This document shows positions 13,046-25,421 of a DNA stretch of 64,000 nucleotides, piece after piece. Within the stretch, counting starts at the first letter, position 1; each line of letters opens with the position of its first letter. A program made the translations under genes and the position numbers. The DNA is from Elysia crispata (Eukaryota > Mollusca > Gastropoda > Plakobranchidae): the NCBI GenBank assembly GCA_033675545.1, contig JAWDGP010003890.1, positions 124,001-188,000 on the forward strand, written 5' to 3'. The notes under the pieces were generated by a model. It worked only from the letters and a program-made list of their open reading frames with translations. It searched no databases and was not told the DNA's origin.

Positions 13046-15879
13046 TGCTCTTATTTTCTCTGCCTCTCTGCGTATATATCAATCCCTTTCTCTCTCTGAA
13101 GCTGCCTCTATTTGTCCCTTTTCATTCTTTTCTCTCTTCTTTTTTTCTCTCTCTTTGCTTTTTCTTTTCCCCTTGTCTCACTGGCTAAAACTAGATTAAA
13201 GCGGATTCCTTTGCTCACCGAGACACATTTGCGTTGTCATTTGCAAAGGACTAATGTCAGTGACCTTCTTTATAATTGAGAATTGATTAAAATGGGCTTT
13301 GTCCCGTAACGACGAAGTCAAGCAAACATTCCAAATTATCAAGGCTATTGACAGCCCTATGCATAATAACCATGTCTGGCAATTTGAATGAATGTATTTT
13401 TCTAGTGCAAAAGGGCCAAAGCCTGCAAAATGGACCTTTGATAAGGTTTAGCCAATCAATAGAAAGCTCTCATAATTCCTATCTCGCTCCTTTGTGCTGC
13501 GAAACTTAGATAGGTAAAGCGATTAAAAAAAAATTCAATGATCTTAAATTCTTTGAGGAGTTAGATAATATAAATAAGTCTTGCATTTCATGACTTATTT
13601 AGTCAATTCGATTCTCAGTTATATCATACTATTTATTTAGCTAGATTCTTTTAGGTAATAATCCCAATTGTTAGTGAAAGTCAGCGCTGTAAGTCAGTCT
13701 TTGCGTTCGACCGCAGTGATCATATCACAGACCAATAATACCATAATAATAATAAAAAAAAAAATTTGGTAGTCCCCATTCAGCGTAGCTATTTGAAATA
13801 TTTCACTAGGCTATCCCATGCCGAGACGATTTTCATCGTAGTACATTTTGCTGGAAGACTGGCGTGCACACTGGACCTATTCTTCTGTCATACTACGAAT
13901 ATTTGGACCCTAAAAATTTCATGAATATCGATCAATAAAAATCCTAATGAAAGGATAAAACAGTAACTAAATACCGACAGCCCGTTTGAGGAAACCTTCA
14001 CATTTGACACGCGGAACTCACCTGTGTCTACAGTGTCTTAACTTTGAAAACTAAGATGTATTCGAATTGGCTTCTTCCAAGTTATCCGTGGAATATCAGA
14101 AGTAAAAGTATGAAACGATAAAGAGATCATGTTCATAGTATTTCCATTTCCTCTTCAAAGTAAGTCAAGTCTAAAATATATACTTTTCTCTCGTTCAACA
14201 TAATGACAAAAATGTGTTTAAATGCGCACTAGATCCCGAGTAATTTTTCCTGATAATGGGAGAAAAACACGGTGAGTGCTGGCATTGATACCTAAATAAG
14301 ATAAATTTCTCTCGATCCTCACTTTCTCATGAATCTTTTACGGAGTGTTGGACATGGTTTCGCCGAATAAAGTCAAGCCCAACGGACCGTGGGTGTAGGT
14401 CTCTAGGTCAGCTGAGGCACGGAAATGAGAGGCGATAGATGGTTGCAGAATGAAGTAGTCAAGAAAAGGAAAAGGCAGGACTAGAGGCCCGGGAAAAAAA
14501 AAAAAAACTAGCACAGAAGACACAACACGAAAAAAGATCTCCTAAAAAGCTTTATATAAGCATATGCGAATTAAGGAAACACGGACCATTATTCCTAACT
14601 TCACATTAACACTGAGTCTCTAACTTTCACAGGTGTCAGCACTAGAGAAGTAAATAAATTATGAGCTCTATGAAAACGCAACACGAAACTGGAAGATTGT
14701 GTAGCGTGAGTGCGTGTATCTACTTTTTTTTTTAAAAGATAAATTATCAATATATTAGTAAAGAGTTATCGTCTTTATTTTCTCTGACAATAAAATATAG
14801 GATAATAGACTATTTATCTATATTTTGAAAGCGATTGAAATTCGAAGCTTCTCTCTGTTCTGAGACTTCGGATCAGCGGCGCTAAGTAGATGGAAATCTG
14901 CGCTCCTCTTCAAAATATGAAATCAATACTTAAACAACAGCCGTATAAACAGAAATGTTTACATCTTACAGTGTGAAGTTATCACACTTAGATAGTATTG
15001 CAACAATCTTTTAAAACCGCAATATATCTGATAGTTTTCTTATACAAGAAACAGTCCCTCTACACACAATTTTTTGCCCATCCTCGGCAGATAAATATAA
15101 TCAATGTAAAATCTAATAAAATACACGATATCAGTTTTCAAAACATTATTATCGATCACAAAGTACGTTTTCATGAGAATAATGCACAGCCACAGTCACT
15201 ATTATATCAGTCTATCGGTTCAACTCAGCACAGAGTATTATTATGAACCACCTTATTCATCAGTATCAAAGGTTAGATATAAATCAATATATATGAAATT
15301 AAAAAAAAAAACGTAATGAGTTAGAATAAAACGTAATATTTGCACATAAGAAAAAGCACGATCCCAGTGCTATACGCAACGAGTGAGCGGGATCCCATGG
15401 GACACCTCTGTCTTGTCCCTATCGTCGTTGGGTTCGGTGAATGACCAGGGATGGTCGACCCGGGCCGTAAGTGAGCAAACCGCAGGCAGCACAGTGCAGA
15501 CGACCCACTCACACTGCTCGACAGAGCACGACACCAACCATCTAGAACCCTCCTACACAATGGTTTGCACGAGAAATATACGCGGCGAGCCGACTACTTT
15601 TTATAATTCATCCTTCTTCTCACACATGCCCCATCCCTCTCTTACTCCTTCAGCCTGCGCCCCCTTCCCTCTCTCCTCCAGGGACTTTACACATCATTTG
15701 TGTGAAATGTTGTCTTTTGCCTGAGTATAGATTATCCCTATCTTTTGCTAATTTTACACAAGATCCCCATTCACTCTCTTTTTTCGTTCAGTCTATCTCC
15801 GCCTCAGATTTTTCTTCCTCATTCTTCCTCCACTCTAGCCTTTCGCTCTATCTCTATCCAAAAACCTATCCATCTATCT
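13045..15879. other. Intron sequence with a GC-rich patch at 15350-15560
   Basis: Mostly AT-rich and featureless. The patch at 15350-15560 is clearly richer in G and C and open in several frames (79 codons on minus, 113 on plus). No domain is recognised and no clear splice pair bounds it, so it may be an old element or a CpG-containing regulatory patch. Confidence 0.4.
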
Positions 15880-15941
15880 CTCTATTTATCTATCTATCTA
15901 TTTATCCATATATATATATATATATAAATATATATATATCG
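15880..15941. repeat. (CTAT)n-(TA)n microsatellite
   Basis: CTAT tetranucleotides pass into TA dinucleotides with one TAAATA interruption. Confidence 0.9.
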
Positions 15942-16097
15942 TGAAATAGAATGAGATACGGATGCATTAGTAGAGTCATACACAGTACAGATAGATACAT
16001 AGATAGCTAGATAAATTGACAAAACATTTCATTCGAAAAGATATAATTATGAAGAGACAAATTTAAAGTCAAAGACTATCATAAAAAGAATCTGTGC

Positions 16098-16121
16098 GGG
16101 GGGGGGGGGGGAGGGGGGGGG
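16098..16121. repeat. G homopolymer
   Basis: Fourteen G's, one A, then nine G's, in a purine-rich neighbourhood. Length of such runs is unreliable in assemblies. Confidence 0.85.
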
Positions 16122-16246
16122 AAACAGACAGACAGAGGAGAAGTGTGATGGAAAGGCAAACGTGAAGACGAGTGAGATAGGGGCAGAAAGAGATAAAAAG
16201 ATGAGTAGTTCACACACCGAAATTGACATGCAAAGACACAATTATC

Positions 16247-16320
16247 ATCAAAAGCGTTCGTTCCAACAATATTTGAAAAAATTATCAAAAGCGTTCGTCC
16301 TAACAATATTTGAACAACTC
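16247..16320. repeat. 37-bp tandem duplication
   Basis: Two copies beginning ATCAAAAGCGTTCGT and continuing through AACAATATTTGAA (16247-16283 and 16284-16320), with a few mismatches. Confidence 0.9.
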
Positions 16321-16739
16321 ACAAACAAGCAGACACAAAGGCTAGCACACTATGACTAAGCAGTGATATTTACTAATTAAGATCGAAGATGAAACAAGGC
16401 AGGAAGTTCTGAGGTTCAGGCGCACTTGGAATCCAACCTGCAGTCGACCCAGGCGTGTCGTCCTGACTGCTAATGTGAACCTGGTAGGAACACTCAAAAA
16501 CTCAGGCACAGATTTGGACATCAGATACGATAGAGACAATACGTTTGATGGCTTTAGCCGGATGCGAGGAAACTTCACGCACGCAATTATGTTGTGAGCA
16601 GTCATAGCACATGATATAAGAAGGAAAAGGTGAAAAAAACGCTTAAAGCCTAATGTTATTGAAACCTTTACTCATTATGTCAGGAACTCATTTTAGGCAT
16701 TATGAAATATATATGTCCACATACTTTAAGCTGGTATGA

Positions 16740-16786
16740 AAATAATAATAATAATAATTTTAATAATAATAATAATAATAATAATC

Positions 16787-16884
<98 letters not shown>

Positions 16885-16904
16885 AATAAATAAATAAAAA
16901 AAAA
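16740..16904. repeat. (AAT)n-(AAAT)n microsatellite
   Basis: About 40 AAT units with a few interruptions, ending in about five AAAT units. Confidence 0.95.
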
Positions 16905-18139
16905 CGATGCACAATTTCCTATAATTTCATTGCTCTCGTAAAACAATTCGGTAATATTGCAGTTATCGGCCCAACTCACTTAAAGCTTTAAAATTGTATT
17001 ATACTTATTGAATTTGATATGCTAAACACGAATATGAAGGTTTTAGTCGTCGCAAAAAAAAAATTATTTTCAAGATATAAGCATTTTTGTGTTGCTCTAA
17101 AATCTCATTAAACTACAAGTTTCGAATTTGTATAGAAACATTCAATTGTGAAGCCCGACGTGAGGTGGGCCGATATCTGCAAATTTACCAACAATTCCAG
17201 AAAGAAAGTCATTCATCACGTGATCCGCCACACAGAAACAAATATTTACATCCGAAACGCGTGCCAACATAAGTGTGCTGATGTAGAGAAAATGTAGACG
17301 CGTGAACGGGAGAATGACAAGGTACCTTTCTTTCATCTATTTAGGTATAGATCTTTTACAAACTGCGCTGAGGTTTTTCTCCTCACCTCTTGTTCCCGGC
17401 CAATTTTTGCTCTTACAACCAAACATCATCTTCTGTTTCTGAAGACCAAACCCGAAGCCAGTTGAACACTAATAACTTACTTTCTCATTTTAACGCAATC
17501 TGCGTCAAGTAATCATTTTTCAAGCAGGACTGAAAAGAGATAATGTACGACCCAAAGGCAATAATTACCAACTTGGAAATTGGTTCGAAATTAAAACGCT
17601 CTGACCGTTGAGCTATTGGATTTTGGAACCAATTAATATCGTAAAGCATGAGAATTTTGAAACTTGGGTGTTTTCGCAATGATGAACCAAGATAAGTTAC
17701 CCCTGCTTCGACTCACGCCATTTTGGCAATTGGTACGCGAAAAGCTCAACAGTCAACACGTGGAAGATGGAAATACTTAAAGAACGTTGTTCACTTGCAC
17801 CCTTTAGCGTGGAACTGATCCTAGTTTTATAATGATAACTAAATGATATAAATTTGCCGAAATATCTTAGAAGTTAAAGTTGTATGATGCGTGTGCATTT
17901 ATGATTTAAAATCATCTGGGCCTAAAAGTGCAAAGCACAATCTCGGAAACTCAATATGCAATGCAGGTCATGGTGCGTTGTTTATGAATTCTCTCCACGC
18001 AGATTAAGTGGCGGCTGTATCATGCTTCAATAAAATTCCTCTGAAGTTGCGGTGTCCTGGAATTAGTATCGCTATGATTCAAACACTATTTTGGTGCCAA
18101 TTGTAAACATTGTATAAAAATATCGTTACCTGACATTAC
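16905..18139. other. Intron sequence, one tRNA-like fragment
   Basis: AT-rich unique sequence. The only item seen is the SINE-like fragment at 17575-17640. Confidence 0.55.
17575..17640 (-). mobile_element. Degenerate tRNA-like / SINE fragment
   Basis: On the minus strand TAGCTCAACGGTCAGAGCG (17615-17597) is an excellent tRNA D-arm/A-box match. A TTCGAACC stretch follows only about 10 bases later, too close for a tRNA, so the anticodon region is missing. Probably a deleted SINE head. Confidence 0.35.
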
Positions 18140-18145
18140 ATGTGC

Positions 18146-18191
<46 letters not shown>

Positions 18192-18202
18192 ACTACGTAT
18201 AT

Positions 18203-18241
<39 letters not shown>
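18140..18241. repeat. (GT)n-(TA)n compound microsatellite
   Basis: GT dinucleotides run into TA dinucleotides, interrupted by a solo TAGTAACTAC element end at 18187-18196. More TA repeat lies on the far side of the element at 18333-18382. Confidence 0.9.
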
Positions 18242-18246
<5 letters not shown>

Positions 18247-18334
18247 ACTACCACAGAGCACACTAGAGAACCAAGAAGCGGAAAGAGGGGGGGGGGGGGG
18301 AGATTGGCGCTATAGTGTGCTGTCGTAGTTACTA
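18242..18334. mobile_element. Short element with inverted ends embedded in TA repeats
   Basis: The left end tagtaactaccacagagcac is mirrored by the right end, whose reverse complement reads tagtaactacgacagcacac. The 93-bp unit has a GCGGAAAGAG plus poly-G core and is flanked on both sides by (TA)n. A second, truncated copy follows at 18383-18449 and a solo end (TAGTAACTAC) lies at 18187-18196. This looks like a TA-targeting non-autonomous element, or the ends of one, now amplified with the microsatellite. Confidence 0.55.
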
Positions 18335-18341
18335 TATATAT

Positions 18342-18382
<41 letters not shown>

Positions 18383-18386
<4 letters not shown>

Positions 18387-18449
18387 CTACCACAGAGCAC
18401 ACAAAGCACCAGGAAGCGGAAAGGGGGGGGGGGGGGGGGAATATTGGGG
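18383..18449. mobile_element. Truncated second copy of the TA-embedded element
   Basis: Repeats the left end TTAACTACCACAGAGCACAC, then an A/C-rich spacer, GGAAGCGGAAA and a 17-base G run, as in the copy at 18242. It lacks the inverted right end. Flanked on the left by a TA tract. Confidence 0.5.
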
Positions 18450-21400
18450 ATTTTATTTCTGGTAAACAGTGAAGCTTTTAAAAATGAGTTAAAACCGACG
18501 AGTACAAAATCAAGGAGATACGACAAATCACATACTGGGTAGAAAGTGTTCTTCAAAGGAAGAAAACTGGTATATTTCAGCTGAGACGCCGAACCTTTAT
18601 ATTTTTATTTATTCATTTATTTATTTCTTTCATAGGAATTGCCTTTTTTCAACACACCAAACGCTACATTCGCTACTGACGACACGACTTGTGTTCCGAG
18701 CAGCCTGAGAAAAGATTGACAGCGCTCCAAGGTAACAGAAAATTCCTAGATTGGCAAACGCCATTGAAGGAAGATTTCTGGTCTCTCTAAGCTCGAAAAA
18801 GGACACAATGTGCCAGTGACTGGCAGGTTGCTGGCCCCAATGCCAATCTTCATTTTTCTTCGTCAGTATGCCAGAGAGGTTTTACTCTCCTGGTTTGTGT
18901 GGACATCGACATCCAAGGAGATTATGGAACCAGAACATCGGCTTCTTCCCGAAGAACATATTGGCAAGCGAGAGAAGTAACAAAGAGTCGCGTCATGTGT
19001 TGAGGGATGGGAAGAGACTGGGGAAAATAGTTCGAAAATTGGATCCCTAACAGACTAATATTGTTTATGGGTTTGGCCCGAGGTGTCAATGGTGTCTGTT
19101 CTATTCGCGGCAGTTTGATCAGCAGGAAGTCGTGGGAGTGAAGCGGTCCGCGCAATGCAACACATCGTTCTCTGTGGTATTCTACAGTGTCAAGGCGTTC
19201 AGAGTCAAACTATCGAATTCTTTTGATAAGAAACCTTTCAATAGGGCTGTGCTTGTTCTAGAGTGAGGCGACCACTTACCTGTTCAAAGAGAATCTAACA
19301 TATTTACCACGATTAAAACTTGATTCATTTCAATTTTTTCCATGCGAGTCAGTGTCAGAATGAGCTATCCTTGATTAGATCATGAATTTTCTAAAAAAAT
19401 TTCATGATGTTTCGGTTTATGATCGAGAAACTGTACAAACATGCTGAAACATTTTAGTTTCAAATGCAAAGTAAAGTTAGTTTTTCGAAATGCTCTACTT
19501 GTCTATTAAAATGACAAATCTGCTTTAAAAGATTTTTATTTCATTTCATATTATTACAGTTGGTTGAACTGGCGCAGGCGAATTCAGAAACTTGTGAAGC
19601 TACCAAAAATATGGTATGATAAATATTAGTTTTGTTAGCTGTTGGGCCTGTTCTGTCTTTAACGGATAATAATAAGAATATGATTAAAAAGAGAAGACAA
19701 AGCGCTATTTCAAAGACTAGTGCAACAAATCAGTCATTCCTTAGTATTGTATAGTTGCTATTGATATAAGCCACACCCATAACCCTAACATAATTATGGT
19801 TTGTCATTCACTTAGAAATAAATAGTGTGTGGAGAACGAATCCGAACTTCTTCCTGTCCACGGAATAAGAAGTTGTACCTTGATCCCACTAAAAAGAGTT
19901 GGCCTTGGTTTCCGACAATAGATAAAATAATCTGAGCCCAGTGCGACAATGTGATGGTTAAGTTTTTCTTGCATAATAAACGTTCGGTTAAACTCACTCG
20001 GCTGTTTCTCTCGACAGCCAATCGATGCTTGGGAGCAAAGCACCAGTGGTGAATAAAGGTTTTGTTAAGCGAGACCTATGTCGTGACGTCTTCAGTCATG
20101 GCTGTCTAGGAATACGCTTTCGCTATTGCCTTAATTCTTGTCAGCTTCTCATCGCTAAGTCTTGCTGGACATTTCACGATACCCAAGCAGCCCTAATGAC
20201 ATCACGTATTATCGAGTACTGCGTAAGTAACTAATTCCCAGCCAGTGTCTACATAAAAATCATCAACGCATACTGGTACAGGCTGTCCCTTTGCGAAGGA
20301 TATACAATTGTATAAAAGTTCTGGTTTATTATTTCTGTTGAGTGATAATGAGAAAATTTTTTTTTCAAATATAAGAAAACAGACTGAACCAGTTGACCAG
20401 TTGAAAATGAATATTTTTCACCGTTTACGGTATAAAAATTTTATTATTTCTTAATTACCTTTAGAAGATCAGCCACTACAGGCGGTCTGTGCCAACCCTG
20501 CTTATTGTATCTACACCCAAGGACAACGTACTTTTCGTACATCTTAACGTGGTCACACTTCCCTATCAAATTGAATCCCCAACCCCATCCTACTTCCAGA
20601 TCCGACCCCCTTTGGCATGTAAGTACCAGTGAACATCTGGTCCATTCCGCAATCCACGTTGCCTTCAACTGTCCATACTGCTTCCCTTAATCAAACGCCT
20701 TATGTTGACTAGAAATGGTTTAGAGATTAGGTCTGAACGTTCCATCGTCATACACAGTGCCTTTCAAACGGTGCACAAACGGTGCTGCTGCTGCATCAAC
20801 TGTTGCAGTTTTAAGTAAGACAAGACCTGAGGGTAGTGCGTCTTATACACCCTGAACAAGTACAAACCAGTCGCATGATAAAAAGAAATAATAAATGATA
20901 AACTTTAAATTTATTTCATCCTGAACAAAACAGAACACAATTTCTGAGTACTTCATCATAACCTTACAATGTTAACAGGCAATTGCCGCGATTCTGCGCT
21001 TCCCTCATTCTGTTTCACAATACCAAATTACTGATAATGAGAACCCATGCACAACACAGACAAAACAGAAAAAGAAGCAGAGCAGTGAAAACGCGGTAGA
21101 AAGAAACCATCCCGTGCTCATTTTATACATGATTAGAGAGTATGAAAGCAAGCTTGTGAGTTGAAGTAGTTATACGAGGGCATTAAAATGGATCAACAAC
21201 AACAAAAAAAAAAACCAGTTATAACGATTGAAATAATTTAGTTTCATCGTTGTTGTTTTTTTCTTTCTCACGATTGGTCGTTAGATTTGTTAGAGTTAAT
21301 AAATCAATACCAATTGCCGTAATTTAGATTTCAGAGATAAATATTGCATCTCCTGCATAATACAGTTGCCATGGCACATCTTTATGAAAATAGCATTTTG

Positions 21401-21521
21401 GTCTTAGACAAATATTTAAAAAGGCCTTCCGTTTCATTCTTTTTCCCGTCTCTATAAATATGTGCTTTCATTGCTGTATGTCTATTGGTCCGTCTGTCAA
21501 TCTGTGATAGTATAATATCTG
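18450..21521. other. Intron sequence with one possible coding fragment
   Basis: Includes the 73-codon fragment at 20459-20677 and a moderately GC-rich stretch at 18680-19200 whose open frames (60-77 codons) show no domain. The rest is AT-rich and featureless. Confidence 0.5.
20459..20677 (-). CDS. Possible exon or gene fragment, 73 open codons (weak)
   Basis: The minus strand reads YGQLKATWIAEW through GCRYNKQGWHRPPVVADLLK without a stop, between GGGAAGCAG (AG) and GGTAATT (GT). The length is a multiple of three, and the composition (Trp, Cys, Gly) does not look like random AT-rich sequence. The frame does not fit the phase 2/1 junction of the surrounding intron: in the required phase it hits TGA after three codons. 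It is therefore not a cassette exon of the visible gene. It may be a fragment of a mobile element or pseudogene. No family is recognised. Confidence 0.15.
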
Positions 21522-21557
21522 CCTCTGTCTGTCTGTCTGTCTCTGTCTCTCTGTCTC

Positions 21558-21630
<73 letters not shown>
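21522..21630. repeat. (CTGT)n-(CT)n microsatellite
   Basis: CTGT units interspersed with CTCT pass into a pure CT run. Confidence 0.95.
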
Positions 21631-21631
<1 letters not shown>

Positions 21632-22083
21632 TTATGGCCCTCCCTTTTTCTATCTCTGTCTTCATCTCAATTACATACTACGTTGTCGTTCCGCTTTGCA
21701 ACCGAAAAAGAACATGATGCAAACAAGCAGCGGTAATGACAACAAAAGTTAACACTGTCCATGCCGTGCCTATTGCGCAAGGTAGAACCAGAATCGACCG
21801 TCTTCCACTTATGCATAATGCTCAATCAGGAGGACAATCAAGAATAAAGAAGATTAAAAAAAAATCTGCATTCTATCTAGAGAAAGGTGTGGGAAGGACC
21901 AGTCCAATTCTCCATATTTCCATACGCAAGCAAGCCATCTGCATCCTTCCTGCCAGGTCATCAGTCCAAGAAAAAAAGATCAGCGCTGCTAGAGGTAGAG
22001 GAAACAGTAGGTTTAAAAATAGCCCCCAAAAAAAACAAAAACACTTGGATGATGGACGTTTAAAATTATCTCTATTTATTTCT

Positions 22084-22085
<2 letters not shown>

Positions 22086-22162
<77 letters not shown>

Positions 22163-22275
22163 CCCCCCCCCCCCTTTCTCTCTCTATTCCCCACCCTCTC
22201 TCTCTCCCTCTTTCTATTTGCCCCCCCCCCCAAAAAAAAAAGAATCTCTCTCTCTGTCTCCCTCACTCTATTTCT
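22086..22275. repeat. CT microsatellite with C-run interruptions
   Basis: About 37 CT units, then CT-rich sequence broken by two C runs (near 22164 and 22220) and an A run. Confidence 0.95.
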
Positions 22276-23453
22276 CTCCTTCTATCGATGACGTCGGGGT
22301 TGATTTAATAAATGTCAGCAGCGCCCTGCAAAGTTCTGAAATAGAAATTATTGTACACACGACAAAATCAAATATTCGCCCACTTAGATAACCACACCTA
22401 CGCACAAGAACGAAACATGAAAAGAAAAGGGCAACTGACTTTGAATGTGAGGTGCATCGAATTGTCATATATTTAGAAACTAAGGTGAAATGTCTACTGC
22501 AAACGAAAAAAAGGCAATTGTAACACATCTTTGTTTGATGAGCCCAATAATGAACCCACAGTGTCACAAATCAATAGGAACAGGAAAAAAGTACAAGACG
22601 TGTCTCAGCTCCGGGGTGACAGATTGGAACGTAGTTTTCTTTTTCTTGCCGGTGCCACCTATAATGAAGATGATCAATAGAGAGAAAAGAGAGACAGACA
22701 GAATCAAGTGGTCACTGCACCGCAGAGAGCTGCTTGGATAGGCTCCTCTCATATTATATAGGACAGAGAGCAAGGACAAACTGAACAAAGAAAAAAATGG
22801 AATGAGCTAAGGAGGAAATACACATATATATTGAATTGTGTGTGAGAAGAAAATACTTCCTTAGTTTTCACAAAAGTGAAGAAAAAGTTTGATAAAATAG
22901 AGCCAGAGAAAAATATTTCCTTTATGCGTTCGTCTGGGTTCTGTATCAGGCTTGATGTGGCGCAAGACTAATGAAGTCGGTCGTCGGGTTCAGGCGTGGA
23001 GGACTCGGGCAATTAAAAAAAACCCCAGAAAAGTTTCTTTCTTTTTTATAATACATGCACAATAAGGATACAGCCTTCTTTGAGCCGAGTTAACTACTTT
23101 AAGCGCAAAAGAAAACAATCTAGTAAATTACTCAAAGCAATTAGTTTATGAATTATCAATTACTTAATTTAGCACCTTATATTAAATTTTGCGGTCGAGA
23201 TTATCATAAAACTTACAATTTTGCAAAACATTATATCTTCGTTATCCGAATGTTTAAGCATATTTTTATAGAAATATATGCTCATGTACATTGGAAATTG
23301 AAATAACACAATAAAAAATTGCTTTAGAAATGCGCAGAATAACAACAATAAAGGTTATTGGTAGATTATGGAAGTCAACTGAAAAAGCCACGGAAGACCG
23401 AAGGCACGAAACTCTGGAGGACGATCCCTAAACTTGAAGTTGCTATCTTTTAA
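22276..23453. other. AT-rich intron sequence, nothing recognised
   Basis: No domain, splice pair or element is apparent; the open frames are short. Confidence 0.6.

Positions 23454-23551
<98 letters not shown>
23454..23551. repeat. (CA)n-(TA)n microsatellite
   Basis: About 10 CA units followed by about 38 TA units. Confidence 0.95.
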
Positions 23552-23552
<1 letters not shown>

Positions 23553-25370
23553 CATGTTTTCAATAGGTCTAGGATTTTTTGTTGTTCCTTTTAAGTTAAT
23601 GATTTCTTTATCTGCATCTATTTTTTCTAACTATATAGAATATCGATGACTGTTCTATCCAGGCTAAGCTAGGCTTTGCGTGGCTTAGAGACGACTTGTG
23701 TTTCTATCTATCACCTAAATCATCTGTCCCCATCATGTTTTTAGACATTTCAACTTTTATATGTATAACTTTACATAATCAAATGTTCAAATGTTGAAGA
23801 TCAACGGAAACTTGCAACATTGTCTGCATTATTTTTTCTCCTCTTTGTGTTTATTATTTCTGACCCTACTGTATCTTATTTTTTCGAAACTATGTTGGTT
23901 CTAAGCTGTAACTTTGTAGTCTACATGGGAGTCAAAATCCTTGGTACAGATATAATGTGGGTCGAATAGGGCTGTATTCTTATAAATAATCAAGCGGAAT
24001 TTGCTAGGCGTGGCAACCTTTTTGCTTTTTTTTTTTTTTTTTTTTTTTGTTACATCGCACTGGTAATCATGGATTTAAGAAATAATAGTATACAATGATG
24101 TTTGATGGCTTAATACACCGCTTTCAAGGTGAGTAGCTCTGAGAAAAAAAACAGTATTTGAAAATTCTTGGTTATTTCCCTTATCAAACGGTGCCATTTT
24201 AGACTTGAGCAATAGCCTTATCGTTATCCCAAAGCAGGACGAGTGTAGGCTGCGTTAGGCTTAGAAGCTGTGGAGACGTTGAAAGGGAAAATATAGATAG
24301 ATAGATAGATAGATAGTAGGTAGATAGATCGATAGGTAGTAGGTAGATAGATAGGCATACGGTACTGGTGAACGTAATGAATGAGGAAACAAGAAGAGGC
24401 ACACACACACACAAATAAATAAATACACAAATAACATCATAAAAGAAAAACAAAACACATCAAAATTATTTTTATTGTGTTTTTACATCAAATATATTAA
24501 CTTTTGCTAGCATGAGAGATTTTTTTAAAAAGTAGATGCTTTGTGCCTGGTTGAATAATAGCCCATGACGTGGAGGCAGACTCACAGAAAACAGAGCTTC
24601 AAGACACTACAAATTTATTTCTGTTGACAGCCGGACCAAAAAACAGGCGTGCACATTAACGAGAAATGGTAGTTACCATTTAGCGCTCCATGACCAAAGA
24701 TTATTACGATTGTAAAACCTCATTATTTCTGACCCACAAAATAAGACTTGCTGACAGGTGTGACAATAAGCAAAGAAAAGATTTAGTTATTATGACGTTA
24801 GCACATGCGGAATACGAACAAATATTTCTCTCCACCCCCTTGTTTTGTTCCACTGCGTAGTCTTTCTGCTTATACAATCTGCTTTTGAAATTTGCCTTCA
24901 GACACCTGCTCCATAAGTCTATTTCAAGTAACAGGGAATCATTTCTACTAGGCCCGCAGCATTACCAGTACTTTGGTATTTATCCGTTTCATGAATAGGA
25001 GTGTTTCATTCATAAATTTTTCCGTGCGAGAGCAAGGGAATATATGTTAAACAAATCGCAGCAAGAGAAACAGAATGCTAATGTAACGAGGTCCAACATA
25101 GTTTTTCTTCTTAATTTTGCTCTAGTGATATTTATTCTTAGGACCATTTTTAGTGAATTAGATTTTTTTTTCCACACTGCCTCAGTAAAAGATACTGGTC
25201 TCCCCGCCGTGGGTAACACTACCGATGTAACTAAAACTGATATTAAAACATAACAGAACAACTGATGCATCGAATAGTTTAAAATCCTTTGCAGCGCCTA
25301 TTTCTGAGAGGCAATGAGCGTCGCAAATTAACGAATCTCCAAAGGCTTAAGTTTCACGGAAAAAAAAAGA

Positions 25371-25371
<1 letters not shown>
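23552..25371. other. Intron sequence with a GATA tract and a T homopolymer
   Basis: 23 T's at 24026-24048 and a GATA/TAGG tetranucleotide tract at 24293-24355. Otherwise AT-rich with no gene seen. Confidence 0.6.

Positions 25372-25420
<49 letters not shown>
25372..25420. repeat. CT microsatellite
   Basis: About 21 CT units plus a short interrupted tail. Confidence 0.95.

Positions 25421-25421
<1 letters not shown>

Noticed and set aside
15383..15724. 113-codon plus-strand frame
   Set aside because: Covers a GC-rich patch and then pyrimidine-rich low-complexity sequence; no domain or splice context.
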